From NCBI GenBank assembly GCA_051294375.1, contig CM119268.1, positions 18,680,615 to 18,744,614 on the forward strand: a stretch of DNA of 64,000 nt, read 5' to 3'. The notes under the pieces are model-generated. The model searched no databases, had not been told where the DNA came from, and saw nothing but the letters and a program-made list of their open reading frames with translations. The translations under genes were made by a program, and so were the position numbers. Source of the stretch: Paraspadella gotoi. Its lineage: Eukaryota; Chaetognatha. The number at the start of each line of letters is the position of its first letter. Position 1 is the stretch's first letter. This document shows, piece after piece, positions 27,201 through 33,300 of this stretch.

Positions 27201-28748
27201 TCCAACGACTCGACCAAGACATTGAGGCAATCTTCTTGCACTGGAGATAGAAAATTATATTGTTTATTTTTTTTTATTTCTTAGTAGTTGATTTTGTTTT
27301 CTCTTTTCATCTTTTTTTTCCTTTAGTCCATTCTTTTTTTATTTCTCTTTCTTTCTTTATTTCTTTCTTTTCATATTTTTTTTCTTTCTTTCCTTCTTTC
27401 CTTTCTTTCTTTATTTATTTCTTTCTTTCTTTCTTTCTCTCTTTCTCTCCACCACCTTTTCCCTTGCACTGGGCCAGTCTCGATAACTCCGTCCACGCCT
27501 TCGGGATATCCACACTTCCGCGCGTAGTGGAGAGACCCGCTCGTCTCTTTGCTCGTCGCAGCATTTTGTAGGCGACGTCCTCCATCTCTCTAAGTTCGCT
27601 GTCGTGGCAGCCTGAGAATTGTAATCAAATCAGTCAACCAGTAAATAAAATCAATCATTGTAACCAATCACCATTAAATCTTGCAGCCTGGGAATGTAAT
27701 CAAATCAGTCAATCAGTAAATAAAATCAATCAATGTAACCAATCACCATTAAATCTTGCAGCCTGAGATGTAATCAAATCAGTCAAGCAGTAAATAAAAT
27801 CAATCAATGTAACCAATCACCATTACATCTTTCAGCCTGAGAATGTAATCAAATCAGTCAAGCAGTAAATAAATCAATCAATGTAACCAATCACCATTAA
27901 ATCTTGCAGCCTGAGAATGTAATCAATCAGTCAAGCAGTAAATAAAATCATCAATGTAACCAATCACCATTAAATCTTGCAGCCTGAGAATGTAATCAAA
28001 TCAGTCAAGCAGTAATAAAAAATCAATCAATGTAACCAATCCATTTAATCTTGCAGCCTGAGAATGTAATCAATTCAGTCAACCATTTCAAATCAATGTA
28101 ACCAATCACCATTAAATCTTTCAGCCTGAGAATGTAATCAATCAGTCAAGAGTAAATAAAATCAATCAATGTAACCAATCACCATTAAATCTTGCAGCCT
28201 GAGAATGTAATCAAATCAGTCAAGCAGTAAATAAAATCAATCAATGTAACCAATCACCATTAAATCTTGCAGCCTGAGAATGTAATCAAATCAGTCAAGC
28301 AGTAAATAAAATCAATCAATGTAACCAATCACCATTAAATCTTGCAGCCTGAGAATGTAATCAAATCAGTCAAGCAGAAATAAAATCAATCAATGTAACC
28401 AATCACCATTAAATCTTGCAGCCTGAGAATGTAATCAAATCAGTCAAGCAGTAAATAAAATCAATCAATGTAACCAATCACCATTAAATTATCTTGCAGT
28501 CTGGACTCAGAGAATGCTAATCAAATCAGCGTCAAGCAGAATAAAATCAATCAATGTAACCAATCACCATTAAATCTTGCTATAAAGTCGTCGGTGACGT
28601 CCAGTGGATTCTTGTTGGCCTGAACGATCCCGGGCATCGAGCGATGCTGCTCGTACTGTTGACGCAAAAGACGCTCTTGCAATAGGAGGCGTTGGCTGTT
28701 GGAGATGATGCCGAACTTGTGGACGACGGGGAGTCTGGCGACGGGCAT
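6953..28748 (-). CDS. TMEM232: TMEM232-like ciliary protein, whole gene (about 15 exons)
   Basis: Exons from 5' to 3': 28748-28568, 27611-27456, 27240-27110, 20938-20692, 20486-20211, 19978-19793, 19544-19154, 18959-18768, 18477-17905, 17459-17093, 16972-15973, 15865-15591, about 13184-13010, 8020 upward into the gap at 8288 (duplicate 12707-12299), and 7238-6953. The first twelve agree in codon phase except for one extra base in exon 4. The start (MPVARLPVVHKFGIIS), the NPLDVTDDFIARFN motif, the AWTELSRLAQC and LFYLAEATLYWL helices, and near the C-terminus SLRQEISLATTLP and DLNRVVEDQWRKQ match my recollection of animal TMEM232, a protein linked to sperm flagella and cilia. Unusual is an insertion of roughly 800 residues of Asp/Ser/Ala-rich disorder. 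A 4.1 kb receptor gene sits antisense in intron 3. Identity rests on recalled family features, not a search. Confidence 0.7.
7261..8019. repeat. AAAT/AATG simple-repeat array with two gaps
   Basis: Tetranucleotide arrays (AAAT, AATG, ATTA) fill the intron between the last two TMEM232-like exons. They are broken by Ns at 7481-7709 and 7826-7972, so the true length is unknown. The counterpart in copy B2 is 11930-12290. Confidence 0.9.
8020..8287 (-). CDS. TMEM232: TMEM232-like, penultimate exon (copy B1, truncated by gap)
   Basis: Donor ACAG/GTAGCG at 8020; the 5' part is lost in Ns from 8288. The readable frame gives TLTIAPPALDHFVARRLASL, then basic SATKLARSKSFNSNKKS, a Thr run, and SLRQEISLATTLPQRPVEYN just before the donor. 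This last motif is the clearest C-terminal TMEM232-like signature and is legible only in this copy. Confidence 0.65.
9290..11880 (-). pseudogene. Frame-broken duplicate of the coiled-coil gene and last TMEM232-like exon
   Basis: Counterparts of the copy B1 exons lie at about 9290-9745, 10070-10220, 10650-10797, 11095-11215 and 11575-11875. Splice sites are mostly recognisable but reading frames shift every few tens of bases. It is probably not a biological pseudogene but an assembly duplicate with uncorrected errors. Confidence 0.6.
11930..12290. repeat. AAAT simple-repeat array
   Basis: Long run of AAAT/AAATG units between the duplicate last two TMEM232-like exons; the ungapped equivalent of 7261-8019. 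Confidence 0.95.
12299..12707 (-). CDS. TMEM232: TMEM232-like, penultimate exon (copy B2)
   Basis: Acceptor CCCTCAG before 12707, donor ACAG/GTTAGC at 12299. The 5' half, hidden by Ns in copy B1, is legible: ETWIMISIPNSSEKGKKTFR, then PPPPLVRNLSPSPYPVSTPT. The 3' half is out of frame relative to copy B1 although total length stays phase-compatible (409 nt), implying compensating indels, so SLRQEISLATTLP is lost here. Confidence 0.55.
13010..13184 (-). CDS. TMEM232: TMEM232-like, exon 13 (indels suspected, 3' end unclear)
   Basis: Acceptor CTTATTCCAG before 13184. One frame reads IRHPRLVRVCKTLEGLRSLA then GMRRPTWERLDAAQR; a second frame continues as REKDAEVVAEAFQHRTGGDV. Both look coding and adjoin, so a one-base indel probably separates them, and another is needed to join exon 12. 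The donor is not resolved. Confidence 0.5.
13390..13450. repeat. CGT trinucleotide repeat
   Basis: About 60 bp of imperfect CGT/CGC units (minus strand ACG) within TMEM232-like intron 12. ACG runs also occur in coding exons of this locus as Thr or Asp codons. Confidence 0.7.
13460..15590. other. TMEM232-like intron 12, no gene seen
   Basis: AT-rich intronic sequence with a minisatellite at 14385-14570 and gaps at 14661-14685 and 15550-15574. No phase-compatible exon was found. The gap at 15550 lies 17 bp beyond the exon 12 donor. Confidence 0.6.
14385..14625 (+). repeat. 20-21 bp minisatellite with conserved flank
   Basis: Imperfect units like GCATCAATATTTGGTTATCA, followed by ACTATCGAAAGCGGCTCGAT and a CTTTAAGATTTTTTAT tail. 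The reverse complement of the same array plus flank is at 42052-42233. Both arrays lie next to 25-N gaps. Confidence 0.8.
15591..15865 (-). CDS. TMEM232: TMEM232-like, exon 12
   Basis: Acceptor CCCATAG, donor GTCAG/GTAGGA. It opens with a structured helix (VGVVYVDVLVSLVLRG, then EVRRLALLGVNAGAND), ends in LDERIPDWRVR, and follows exon 11 in phase 0. It resumes ordered protein after the long disordered insertion. Confidence 0.7.
15973..16972 (-). CDS. TMEM232: TMEM232-like, exon 11 (disordered)
   Basis: 1000 nt, acceptor ATGACAG, donor GGGAG/GTCCGT. It encodes Ala/Asp-rich and Arg/Glu-rich low complexity with Ala runs, an acidic DDDDD tract, and at its end ordered-looking SRFSRLDHLAHKSVAQWPWE leading into exon 12. 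Phase agrees with both neighbours. Confidence 0.7.
17093..17459 (-). CDS. TMEM232: TMEM232-like, exon 10 (acidic, disordered)
   Basis: Acceptor TTTCTCGACAG, donor AGAAG/GTTGTC. It encodes Asp/Ala-rich stretches, VQESLDHYFLEVNSP, an Arg-Ser-Ala repeat, and an 11-residue Asp run. 367 nt, phase 1 in and 2 out, matching neighbours. Confidence 0.7.
17905..18477 (-). CDS. TMEM232: TMEM232-like, exon 9 (disordered)
   Basis: Acceptor AAACCAG, strong donor GGATG/GTAAGG. It encodes Ala/Ser/Gly/Pro-rich sequence with an eight-Ala run and a terminal nine-Asp run. 573 nt, phase 1 in and 1 out. The trinucleotide runs probably vary between alleles. Confidence 0.7.
18768..18959 (-). CDS. TMEM232: TMEM232-like, exon 8
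   Basis: Acceptor CTACCGAAG, donor GATCAG/GTGACG. It encodes VTLDEYDAARPPPSASRLLD then SLKTFERLVDEKRR and a Thr run. 192 nt, phase-compatible both sides. Confidence 0.7.
19154..19544 (-). CDS. TMEM232: TMEM232-like, exon 7 (disordered)
   Basis: Acceptor ATCACCCAG, donor ACGAAG/GTTCGT. It starts SHAPSLALFSNQRRRDPSTL, then an Ala-Thr repeat, acidic runs and Ser/Gly/Ala-rich sequence. 391 nt, phase 0 in and 1 out. Confidence 0.7.
19793..19978 (-). CDS. TMEM232: TMEM232-like, exon 6
   Basis: Acceptor CTCATGCAG. It encodes helical EALMATAFCRQGLFDDTWVN, then TIVAMEILGEAARSEIVVLR and MLHKMACGALGIPD. With donor GGAAAG/GTTGGA it splices in phase 0 to exon 7. If that weak donor is skipped the frame meets a stop at 19747-19745, giving a 407-aa short form. 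Confidence 0.7.
20211..20486 (-). CDS. TMEM232: TMEM232-like, exon 5
   Basis: Acceptor TCACAAAG, donor ACAG/GTGGGT. It encodes a Pro/Ala-rich linker, then RRLNEIGDEEERSREAHRLS and PALWHAVDVWRAAATAGENL. 276 nt, phase 0 to 0. Confidence 0.75.
20692..20938 (-). CDS. TMEM232: TMEM232-like, exon 4 (one-base homopolymer shift)
   Basis: Acceptor CCTCATCAG, donor GGCAAA/GTGAGG. The main frame reads LLRMARLIFKRLYFHQLSGD then LDAFVDNKRRLFPYLEGFAD and VAYSRYPNALLAVHFV. The first codons after the acceptor read PYLK in another frame. The run of five T at 20926-20930 (A on the minus strand) is one base too long: at four bases exons 3, 4 and 5 join in one phase. Sequencing error is most likely. Confidence 0.75.
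21100..21300. repeat. (GA)n followed by (GAAA)n microsatellite
   Basis: GA dinucleotides to about 21190 then GAAA-type tetranucleotides, in TMEM232-like intron 3. A purine-rich GGAGAA tract (20945-21065) precedes it. Confidence 0.95.
21585..21935. repeat. 18-bp minisatellite
   Basis: About 19 imperfect units of the type CTTGCATCATTTTTTCAA in TMEM232-like intron 3, upstream of the LRR-KEN gene. Confidence 0.9.
22041..22271 (+). mobile_element. Diverged tRNA-derived SINE, plus orientation
   Basis: It has A-box-like TGGCTCAAAGGG and B-box-like ACGTTCAATCC about 35 bp apart, then a body matching the two other copies (GCCAGTGACAGGAGGCGTCA, AGTGAGAT, GCATCCCGG) and the same GTTGCCATA terminus. 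It is much more diverged than the copies at 31602 and 62616 and lies about 300 bp upstream of the LRR-KEN start codon. Confidence 0.6.
22572..22581 (+). promoter_or_regulatory. 3' splice acceptor directly before the LRR-KEN start codon
   Basis: TTCTTTTCACAG abuts ATG at 22582 after a T-rich tract. This points to a 5'-UTR intron and favours the ATG at 22582 over in-frame upstream ATGs such as 22318, which would put 88 unlikely residues before the signal peptide. Confidence 0.6.
22582..26646 (+). CDS. LRR receptor with pseudokinase, KEN endoribonuclease and ubiquitin-like C-terminus
   Basis: Single-exon frame of 1354 aa. Order: signal peptide (1-28); about 20 leucine-rich repeats (100-750) split by a Cys-containing island (C479, C480, C496, C528); an LRR C-cap with C754, C757, C777, C790; one membrane helix (797-814); a short kinase-like region (about 850-1025) with HSNII, HLG (926-928) where kinases have HRD, and NFG (949-951) where they have DFG; a KEN RNase domain (about 1040-1143) with W1060, Y1079, R1092, N1093, H1097; a tail with a ubiquitin-like fold (about 1284-1354). 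KEN domains are known from IRE1 and RNase L, where dimerised kinase-like domains activate the RNase. I infer a cell-surface or endosomal sensor that cleaves RNA in the cytosol when its Toll-like ectodomain dimerises. It lies antisense in TMEM232-like intron 3. Many potential N-glycosylation sites fit a luminal ectodomain. The order of domains is unlike any family I know. Confidence 0.88.
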   Translation: MNLRLFDGMICATLIPILLLLNISFVASDCLLSSWFDKNALNVQNFTVFHAHWAGTDVQSPKKGCTTLTRNIMFHATVKWKNRKYLLRDFFQRDSNKSTSEINFYNLGIERLENGFLYDFPFLKQVGFTQNSISFIGVDAFKDSALEVIGLDHNNVTEITTQFTNLTTLRHLRMRCNDLKRVSSNAFQGTNRLSRLYLTCNWIITTSFLQSLSRVKKFTIEFGGDASTSRVSFPNFTRLRDIQIYFVRRTNLSFLHGRHDTIKSLRVTGMKALTENFFSNMTIIKFIDIRRGTLVSLTKNLLRNLSYLSHLTLKEMGITHIEKGSFIGTKSLRSLRLNQNAIGQINKTTFEHLKYLKSLDLSENVIQTIHPNAFSVLESIKFINLGFNLIKHLNELLFTKLPLLQNLILEGNRLKTLSIPADNSITFLNLDNNSFSEINVALMSNLTNLLYFSILQNPLTRIPKYSFKKSFLKDINFGCCSREFVDKSQSEKERYCHNVSMKIDKNALRLNDYFRSGRKLTRLSILGCATPLEDTIENLNSVDSMLEIITSQFQARWNDWKSSLGILRLNSYGNEAVFDLSENDIRIVKFRQFSSLTAKVLDLSNNHIRYIAPNAFTDSSIAHIKLNGNNLVTIYLDFNKIAPDIFQHIDAFNNNLTFFYVNSLRNNVKAFISIDLSKNQIKRFRDVGIFGFSYVKTLNLSQNNISQFSSNSSILNISTVESIDVSHNHLKELPPEITFLKDTKIIAKGNNWDCNSCFQAYLFSHVILYQSMEDFNCFSTQTLHEYVQVCNIEEYYIPYGFLVIVCIMILIKLIHSLNILRLKKKYKVCELVPLGTFRKRKEFVKKSSRHQMISHSNIINLRNFSTEFSFKYFIKGYSFVERALCNLQQGLEISDTGQIVYDKDQLCKQLLRGLAFLHSLSPPIFHLGLSLDSIFLCGSFENLTLKIGNFGECLTADDIKKLGCVKISRIRCYDLECASEIIKTIQQNLTVEFKVLCRALSKGLDATKALETPAFQPVSDKFVLLNKLNNLLKDMRLKRNNSVNEIEEKSTLIIGGQGSWNKLFDSKMLYTFGTRTNGYRITKCIDLIRFIRNIIEHAEEEKTTMKNTLGVEAPKPEELYRYFSEKFPYFFLFAIYIYDKLENTLSVEKNIYFEEFSNLLNEMTENLSEEVSLQPLLLKNTVQVTFLNFDPRTRYLATVEKSLQFSMNEPKTKVDGSLVAEMIVKDVECLWPGTPKESLSALTEQGFDLFETSNPSIPVLEGSEVRVSKMQCLVRSDQFPDDKGFHFLFDFKRKFNVKALKANYIQCLAAQVGIKVPTDQLKISLNGRLVKDNDKILLLEFSKYPFLVEVLCAH
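26647..27109. other. LRR-KEN 3' flank inside TMEM232-like intron 3
   Basis: AT-rich sequence between the receptor stop codon and TMEM232-like exon 3. I see no canonical plus-strand AATAAA and no further exon. Confidence 0.5.
27110..27240 (-). CDS. TMEM232: TMEM232-like, exon 3
   Basis: Acceptor TATCTCCAG, donor ATGCAG/GTTGGC. It encodes VQEDCLNVLVESLDSAEVSA then DHIPTLFYLAEATLYWLRTD, strongly helical. 131 nt, phase 1 in and 0 out. The next exon is 6.2 kb away across the nested receptor gene. Confidence 0.8.
27340..27450. repeat. (TTTC)n microsatellite
   Basis: Imperfect TTTC/TTTCC units in TMEM232-like intron 2, ending six bases before the exon 2 donor region. Confidence 0.85.
27456..27611 (-). 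CDS. TMEM232: TMEM232-like, exon 2
   Basis: Acceptor TTCTCAG, donor AAAAG/GTGGTG. It encodes CHDSELREMEDVAYKMLRRA, KRRAGLSTTRGSVDIP and AWTELSRLAQCKGK. 156 nt, phase 1 in and 1 out. Confidence 0.8.
27612..28567 (-). repeat. Tandemly amplified intron 1: about 13 units of 75 bp
   Basis: Each 75-bp unit holds a complete 59-nt GT-AG intron (GTGATTGG to CATTCTCAG on the minus strand) plus 16 nt made of the first bases of exon 2 (GCTGC) fused to the last bases of exon 1 (AAGATTTAATG). The junction shares the dinucleotide GC, a typical duplication microhomology. Every unit therefore keeps an acceptor and a donor. Units differ by single bases and small indels. Splicing from the outermost donor to the outermost acceptor restores the frame; inclusion of any 16-nt pseudo-exon adds an in-frame TAA. 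Confidence 0.9.
28568..28748 (-). CDS. TMEM232: TMEM232-like, exon 1 with start codon
   Basis: ATG at 28748-28746. It encodes MPVARLPVVHKFGIISNSQR, a Leu/Gln/Arg helix, and NPLDVTDDFIARFN before donor AATG/GTGATT. 60 codons plus one base, joining exon 2 as Gly. Confidence 0.8.
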
Positions 28749-29784
28749 GGCGATCGAAGGACTTTAGAGGCACGAGGGGGCGTGGCAGTCGGATTTACGA
28801 CTTAGGTTTTGTCATGTTTGCGATGGTCGATTGAAGTATTTTTAATTGTTTCATCTAAATCATCTCACGAAAAATAGAAAATTCAGTATAATCTTACATG
28901 ACAAATAACGAAGAGCCATTCGCTTACGAAACGAAAACCATTCACAAACTAAAATTAAATACTTTAAATTTCAATGCGAATTTCATTTGCTCATATACCA
29001 CAACCCTTTCCCCAAATCATAATAAGCCCGGCCGATGTTCTTATTTTTTTCTTCGTAACCACGAAAAACAAGACTCGTCCAATAGAAACTTACCTCTTCT
29101 CCCGTTGGCCAATGGCGTGGCTGAATTTTCCACGGTTTCATAGCAACGGGAGTCAGAACAGGCCAATCAACAGGAAGTAAAGGTGTTTTTGGGGTTTCAA
29201 GACGAGAAAGAGAGAGAAAGAGAGAGAGAGAAAGAGAGAGAGAATCTTTTGATTACTATAACACGTTATTTTCGTTTGCTTCAACTGTTTTTTCCTGTCA
29301 AGTAAACCGATCGCGTGCAAACCGCATTTAAGATCAACTCATGATTCTTCGTATTTTGTCAACTAAAACTTTCCTCATTTTAAGATCGAAATTCCGCTGG
29401 CTGAAGTAAGACAGGATTCCATCCATAACGAACGCGAAAGTTCCTTTCTTAAAAAAAAATTGTGATGAAATGAATCCGTTCGTGAACTTTGTACTCGATT
29501 TTAATCTCGAAAAGTATTTCTATCGGGACTGGTAGGGTTACCGAAAAAAAAGCTATTATACCAATCAGGAACGAAATTATAAAACAACAATGACGTTTCC
29601 AAAATTAAGTACTTCGTTAATATAATATAATATAAAAGACAAATTCCCAATACTTACGGTATTCGTTTTTGTACTCCCCCAAATATTTGCTGTAATTACC
29701 GGATTAATATTAGTGATAATAACTCGTAAGTTCGTAACATCGAAATAAAAATACTAACGGCTGAAGAAAAAAAAATCCGACGAG
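28749..29784. promoter_or_regulatory. Bidirectional promoter region of TMEM232-like and ENKD1
   Basis: About 1 kb between two divergent start codons. It contains CCAAT at 29079, 29109 and 29163 and an X-box-like GTTTCATAGCAAC at 29135-29147, one base short of the RFX consensus with a perfect AGCAAC half-site. A GA-rich microsatellite lies at 29200-29245. RFX factors and NF-Y are established activators of ciliary genes; occupancy here is inferred. Confidence 0.5.
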
Positions 29785-29909
29785 ATGTTGAACTGGCGGT
29801 CGACGCTGTCCGGACCGATCGTGCCGGACGGGGCGTACGTGTCGACGCCGTACGAGACACCGACGAAACCTCATCACGGACTGTGGGTGACGAACGCCGC
29901 TCACGAAAA
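29785..29909 (+). CDS. ENKD1: ENKD1 exon 1
   Basis: Start MLNWRSTLSGPIVPDGAYVS; donor AAAA/GTATGA. 41 codons plus two bases. The SGPIxPD motif marks the N-terminus of the family. Confidence 0.85.
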
Positions 29910-30284
29910 GTATGAATCAACGTATCGAATATTATTTAATCAAATGCTAAACTAATAAACTCATTGTAGTCAGTAAAAGTATTTAAATTAGAGATTCTAT
30001 CGAGGTCACCAAATAAATAAAATCAATTTAATTTAATCAATCGTTCAATCTCCTCTTTTGCCTCGCTCAGCTACAAACGCGCCATCGGTCACGCGGATCC
30101 TGTCCCCAGCAACCGGGCGCCGCCGCCCCCCGCCCCGCCCCTCGACCACAACAACATCGGCGGGGCGCCCGCGCCGCCGCTACCCACAATGAGAGTCAAG
30201 CCGGAAGGGATGGAGAATTACGAGCAGACGCTGGGCAAGGGGGTCGTCAACTTGCTGGCCATCCAGGGAAAGGTGAAAGGATGG

Positions 30285-30375
<91 letters not shown>

Positions 30376-33300
30376 AGTTGAAAAAAAGAGTGAAGAAACA
30401 AAGAGTGAAAGAGAGCGAGAGTAGATAGTTTTCTAATCATACTTTTAGTACTTTTACTGACTAGATGTTATTTAAAAAATTTAAAATATATCTTTTAATA
30501 AAAAAAATGTATACAAGTAATTGGAGAAAAAAATTTTTTTAGTGATTTCCTTCATCTTCCTCATAAACCCCGCGAATTACTTTCTCCTTAAAATCTTTCA
30601 ATCTTTTCAAAAACTCTTCTCTTATCTCTCTCCCCACCGAGAACAACACCCTGGCCCATTCGGTATCTTCGCCCTCAAAAACGTCTGCCGGAACGACGAG
30701 GCATCCGGTAGCCGAGAGAAGATCACGGCAGAGGTCGCGTTCGCCCGTCGAGTAAGGGTTGCCCGAAGGCGGAAGCATTTTAGTGAGGTTGACCCATAGG
30801 AACAACCCGGCGTTTGTGTCCCTTACCTTAAGAAAACGCGAGGGTGACAGGTGTCGAGGAGGGTTCATTTTATTGGTTATTCGTTGTTCGTTGCTGTTAC
30901 TTACAGACAACGAGCGGCCTTGTGAATATAACCATTAGAAAAAGATAAAAAATCCTAAGAACTCGCTATTACAAAAAATAATGAATGAAAAATAATAGCA
31001 AATGATAAAACCTACTTCGGCTCCCAACTTCAAAAGTTCGCTCGTCATGTGATCCTTGGCTTCTTTCAATCGCCCGAAATTCGTAGGGAAGAAGACCTGG
31101 TCGAGCCATTCCGCGTCGGAGATGAGAGAGTTGAGAAGAAGTTGCACTGGCGACGGCGTCATGTAAAAGACGCTGACCGATGCCATCGCTTTCGCAACGA
31201 CTTTGCTCCAACTTGAGAGAATAAAAATAGTAGTTGAGACTGGAATTATCAACAATTTAATCCAGTGTCAGCCAGAATCTAAATTCCGACGCTCCAGCCG
31301 TGAGTCGCGGGTTCTTTATTTCTATCTCACCATAAAACAGCCACATCGTCTTACCAAAACGTTAAAAATTTCACAAGGCGTCACATTTCATTTCACCAAT
31401 ACACCTGTAAACGACGCCGCAGCGGAATCCGGAAACGCAAATGTCTTTGCTGAAAGACCAGATGAGGTGGACACGGGAAGGATCGGGCAAGGCGCGGCTC
31501 AAGGAGGCCACGCTGTGGAAAGAGTCAGGGTCGGAGATAACTGACATAGCGTAAACCTGTAGAAGAGAAAAAAAGAGTACTTTAAGTTTAAAAGACATAC
31601 TATGGCAACGGGAGGATAGCCTGTGATACCCGGGGCGCGGGGTATCTCACCAACTGGCGTAGGGGCTGCGGACCCTCAGTGACCGCCTCCTGTCACTGGC
31701 ATGTTTATACCGGCACCGTCACATTTAAGCCAGAACCGGGATACCCAGGGATTGAACCCGGGACGCACGGATGGAATGAGATGATTTAGCCTGCTCAGCC
31801 ATTGAGACGAGGCTGAGGACGGACAGCAGTGAGGCAGCATTAAGTCTTGCTGCCACAATACGTTCTCATACAGCTTCATTTCTCTTAAACCTAAATCCTT
31901 TACCAAATCCCTAATCAAATTCCTAACTTACTCCCCAACCATAATCTCTACCCTAACCCCTATTCCTCACCCTTAACCTAATCTTTAAACTTAAAAATTA
32001 CTTAATTCTGACATTAAATTGAAAGGGAGCACTTTTGAAAAATAGGGCCTCGATTACCTCGTCAAATACGACGTGAAGATGTCGCTGATAAGCAAACTCC
32101 AAAACAGTGAGAATGGCCCGGCGGGAAATACAGGTGCCAATGGGGTTTCCTGGGTTAGTGAGAAAAATTCCTCGCACCTTTTTACCTTGTGACTCTGCCG
32201 AATCAAAGGCAAACGCCATCCGAGTGGTAATTTCGGAAATTAATTGATCCTAAATCGTAGTCAAGGTTAATAAACATTTCAAAAAATAAAAGAAAAAGAA
32301 ATTGAAAACGATTAATTAATTTCCTCTTTTAAAACTATTTTAACTACAAGAAGCTTTTATTTTCTCTTGAATCTTTAGATCTTTTCCTCTTAAACTTCAA
32401 ACCGCTCACTTCTTTTCCCTTTCTTTCTCCAACGGACGCCATGAGACTATTGGCCAAATGGACAGGCACAACTTTGACTCTGGCCATTTGGCCCAACCCA
32501 TTTTTGATTCCCTCATAGAAGGGAGAAGGAACGAGGAAGAAGTCGCCATCTTGTGCCAAAACGTGACCGAGACAAGTGATGCCCGACATGGAACTTGGGA
32601 AAAAATTCGAAAATATCTCATTATATATCTTTGGGTTCGGAGATGAAGCGTTAGCCCAGTGCGTTATTTCGGCGCTGATGGAAGGAACAGTCGTATTCAA
32701 CAATATCACAACAATATCATACATATATCATACGTGAGGCTGATTAATAACGACAGTTTCAAAGACTTTTTTAATGACTGGACTTTATCATCCTGCAAAT
32801 TCTACATTTTTACTAAAATGAGTTAATTTGACCGTAACCATAACAACGACAAACTCCCGACTGACCCGAGGAGGACAAAGAGGTGTTCCGGATCGAGCGG
32901 CTCGTCGGCCTTGAGCCGTTGGGAGAGGAAAGACGCCAAATTCCGGCGGAAAAGCGGCAGCCCCGACGGAGGGAAGTAGTGAAAGCCGGATTTGCTGATC
33001 GCGAGCCGAGACATTCTGGAAAGAAGTTTTTTCAAATATGACCGATAAACATATACCGAAAGTTTAATGACAGACAATTTTATGACCTCAATTTCCACTA
33101 ACCTCCCTCAGCTCCTAAAATATTCGGAAATATGCTAAAAGTGGATAATATTAAAATATAATTGTTAGAATCCAAAAATATATCGTAATATGGCAGAAAT
33201 GTTTTTTCTTTAACAAAAGTTATTACTTTGATGATATTTTAGCTATATATTTTTGATTATTTCAAAAAAATGTTTTTATTATAATAGTAAAACAAGTAAT

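Noticed and set aside
27612-28567. CRISPR-like direct-repeat array
   Set aside because: Units are contiguous without unique spacers, the genome is eukaryotic, and each unit is explained as a duplicated intron.
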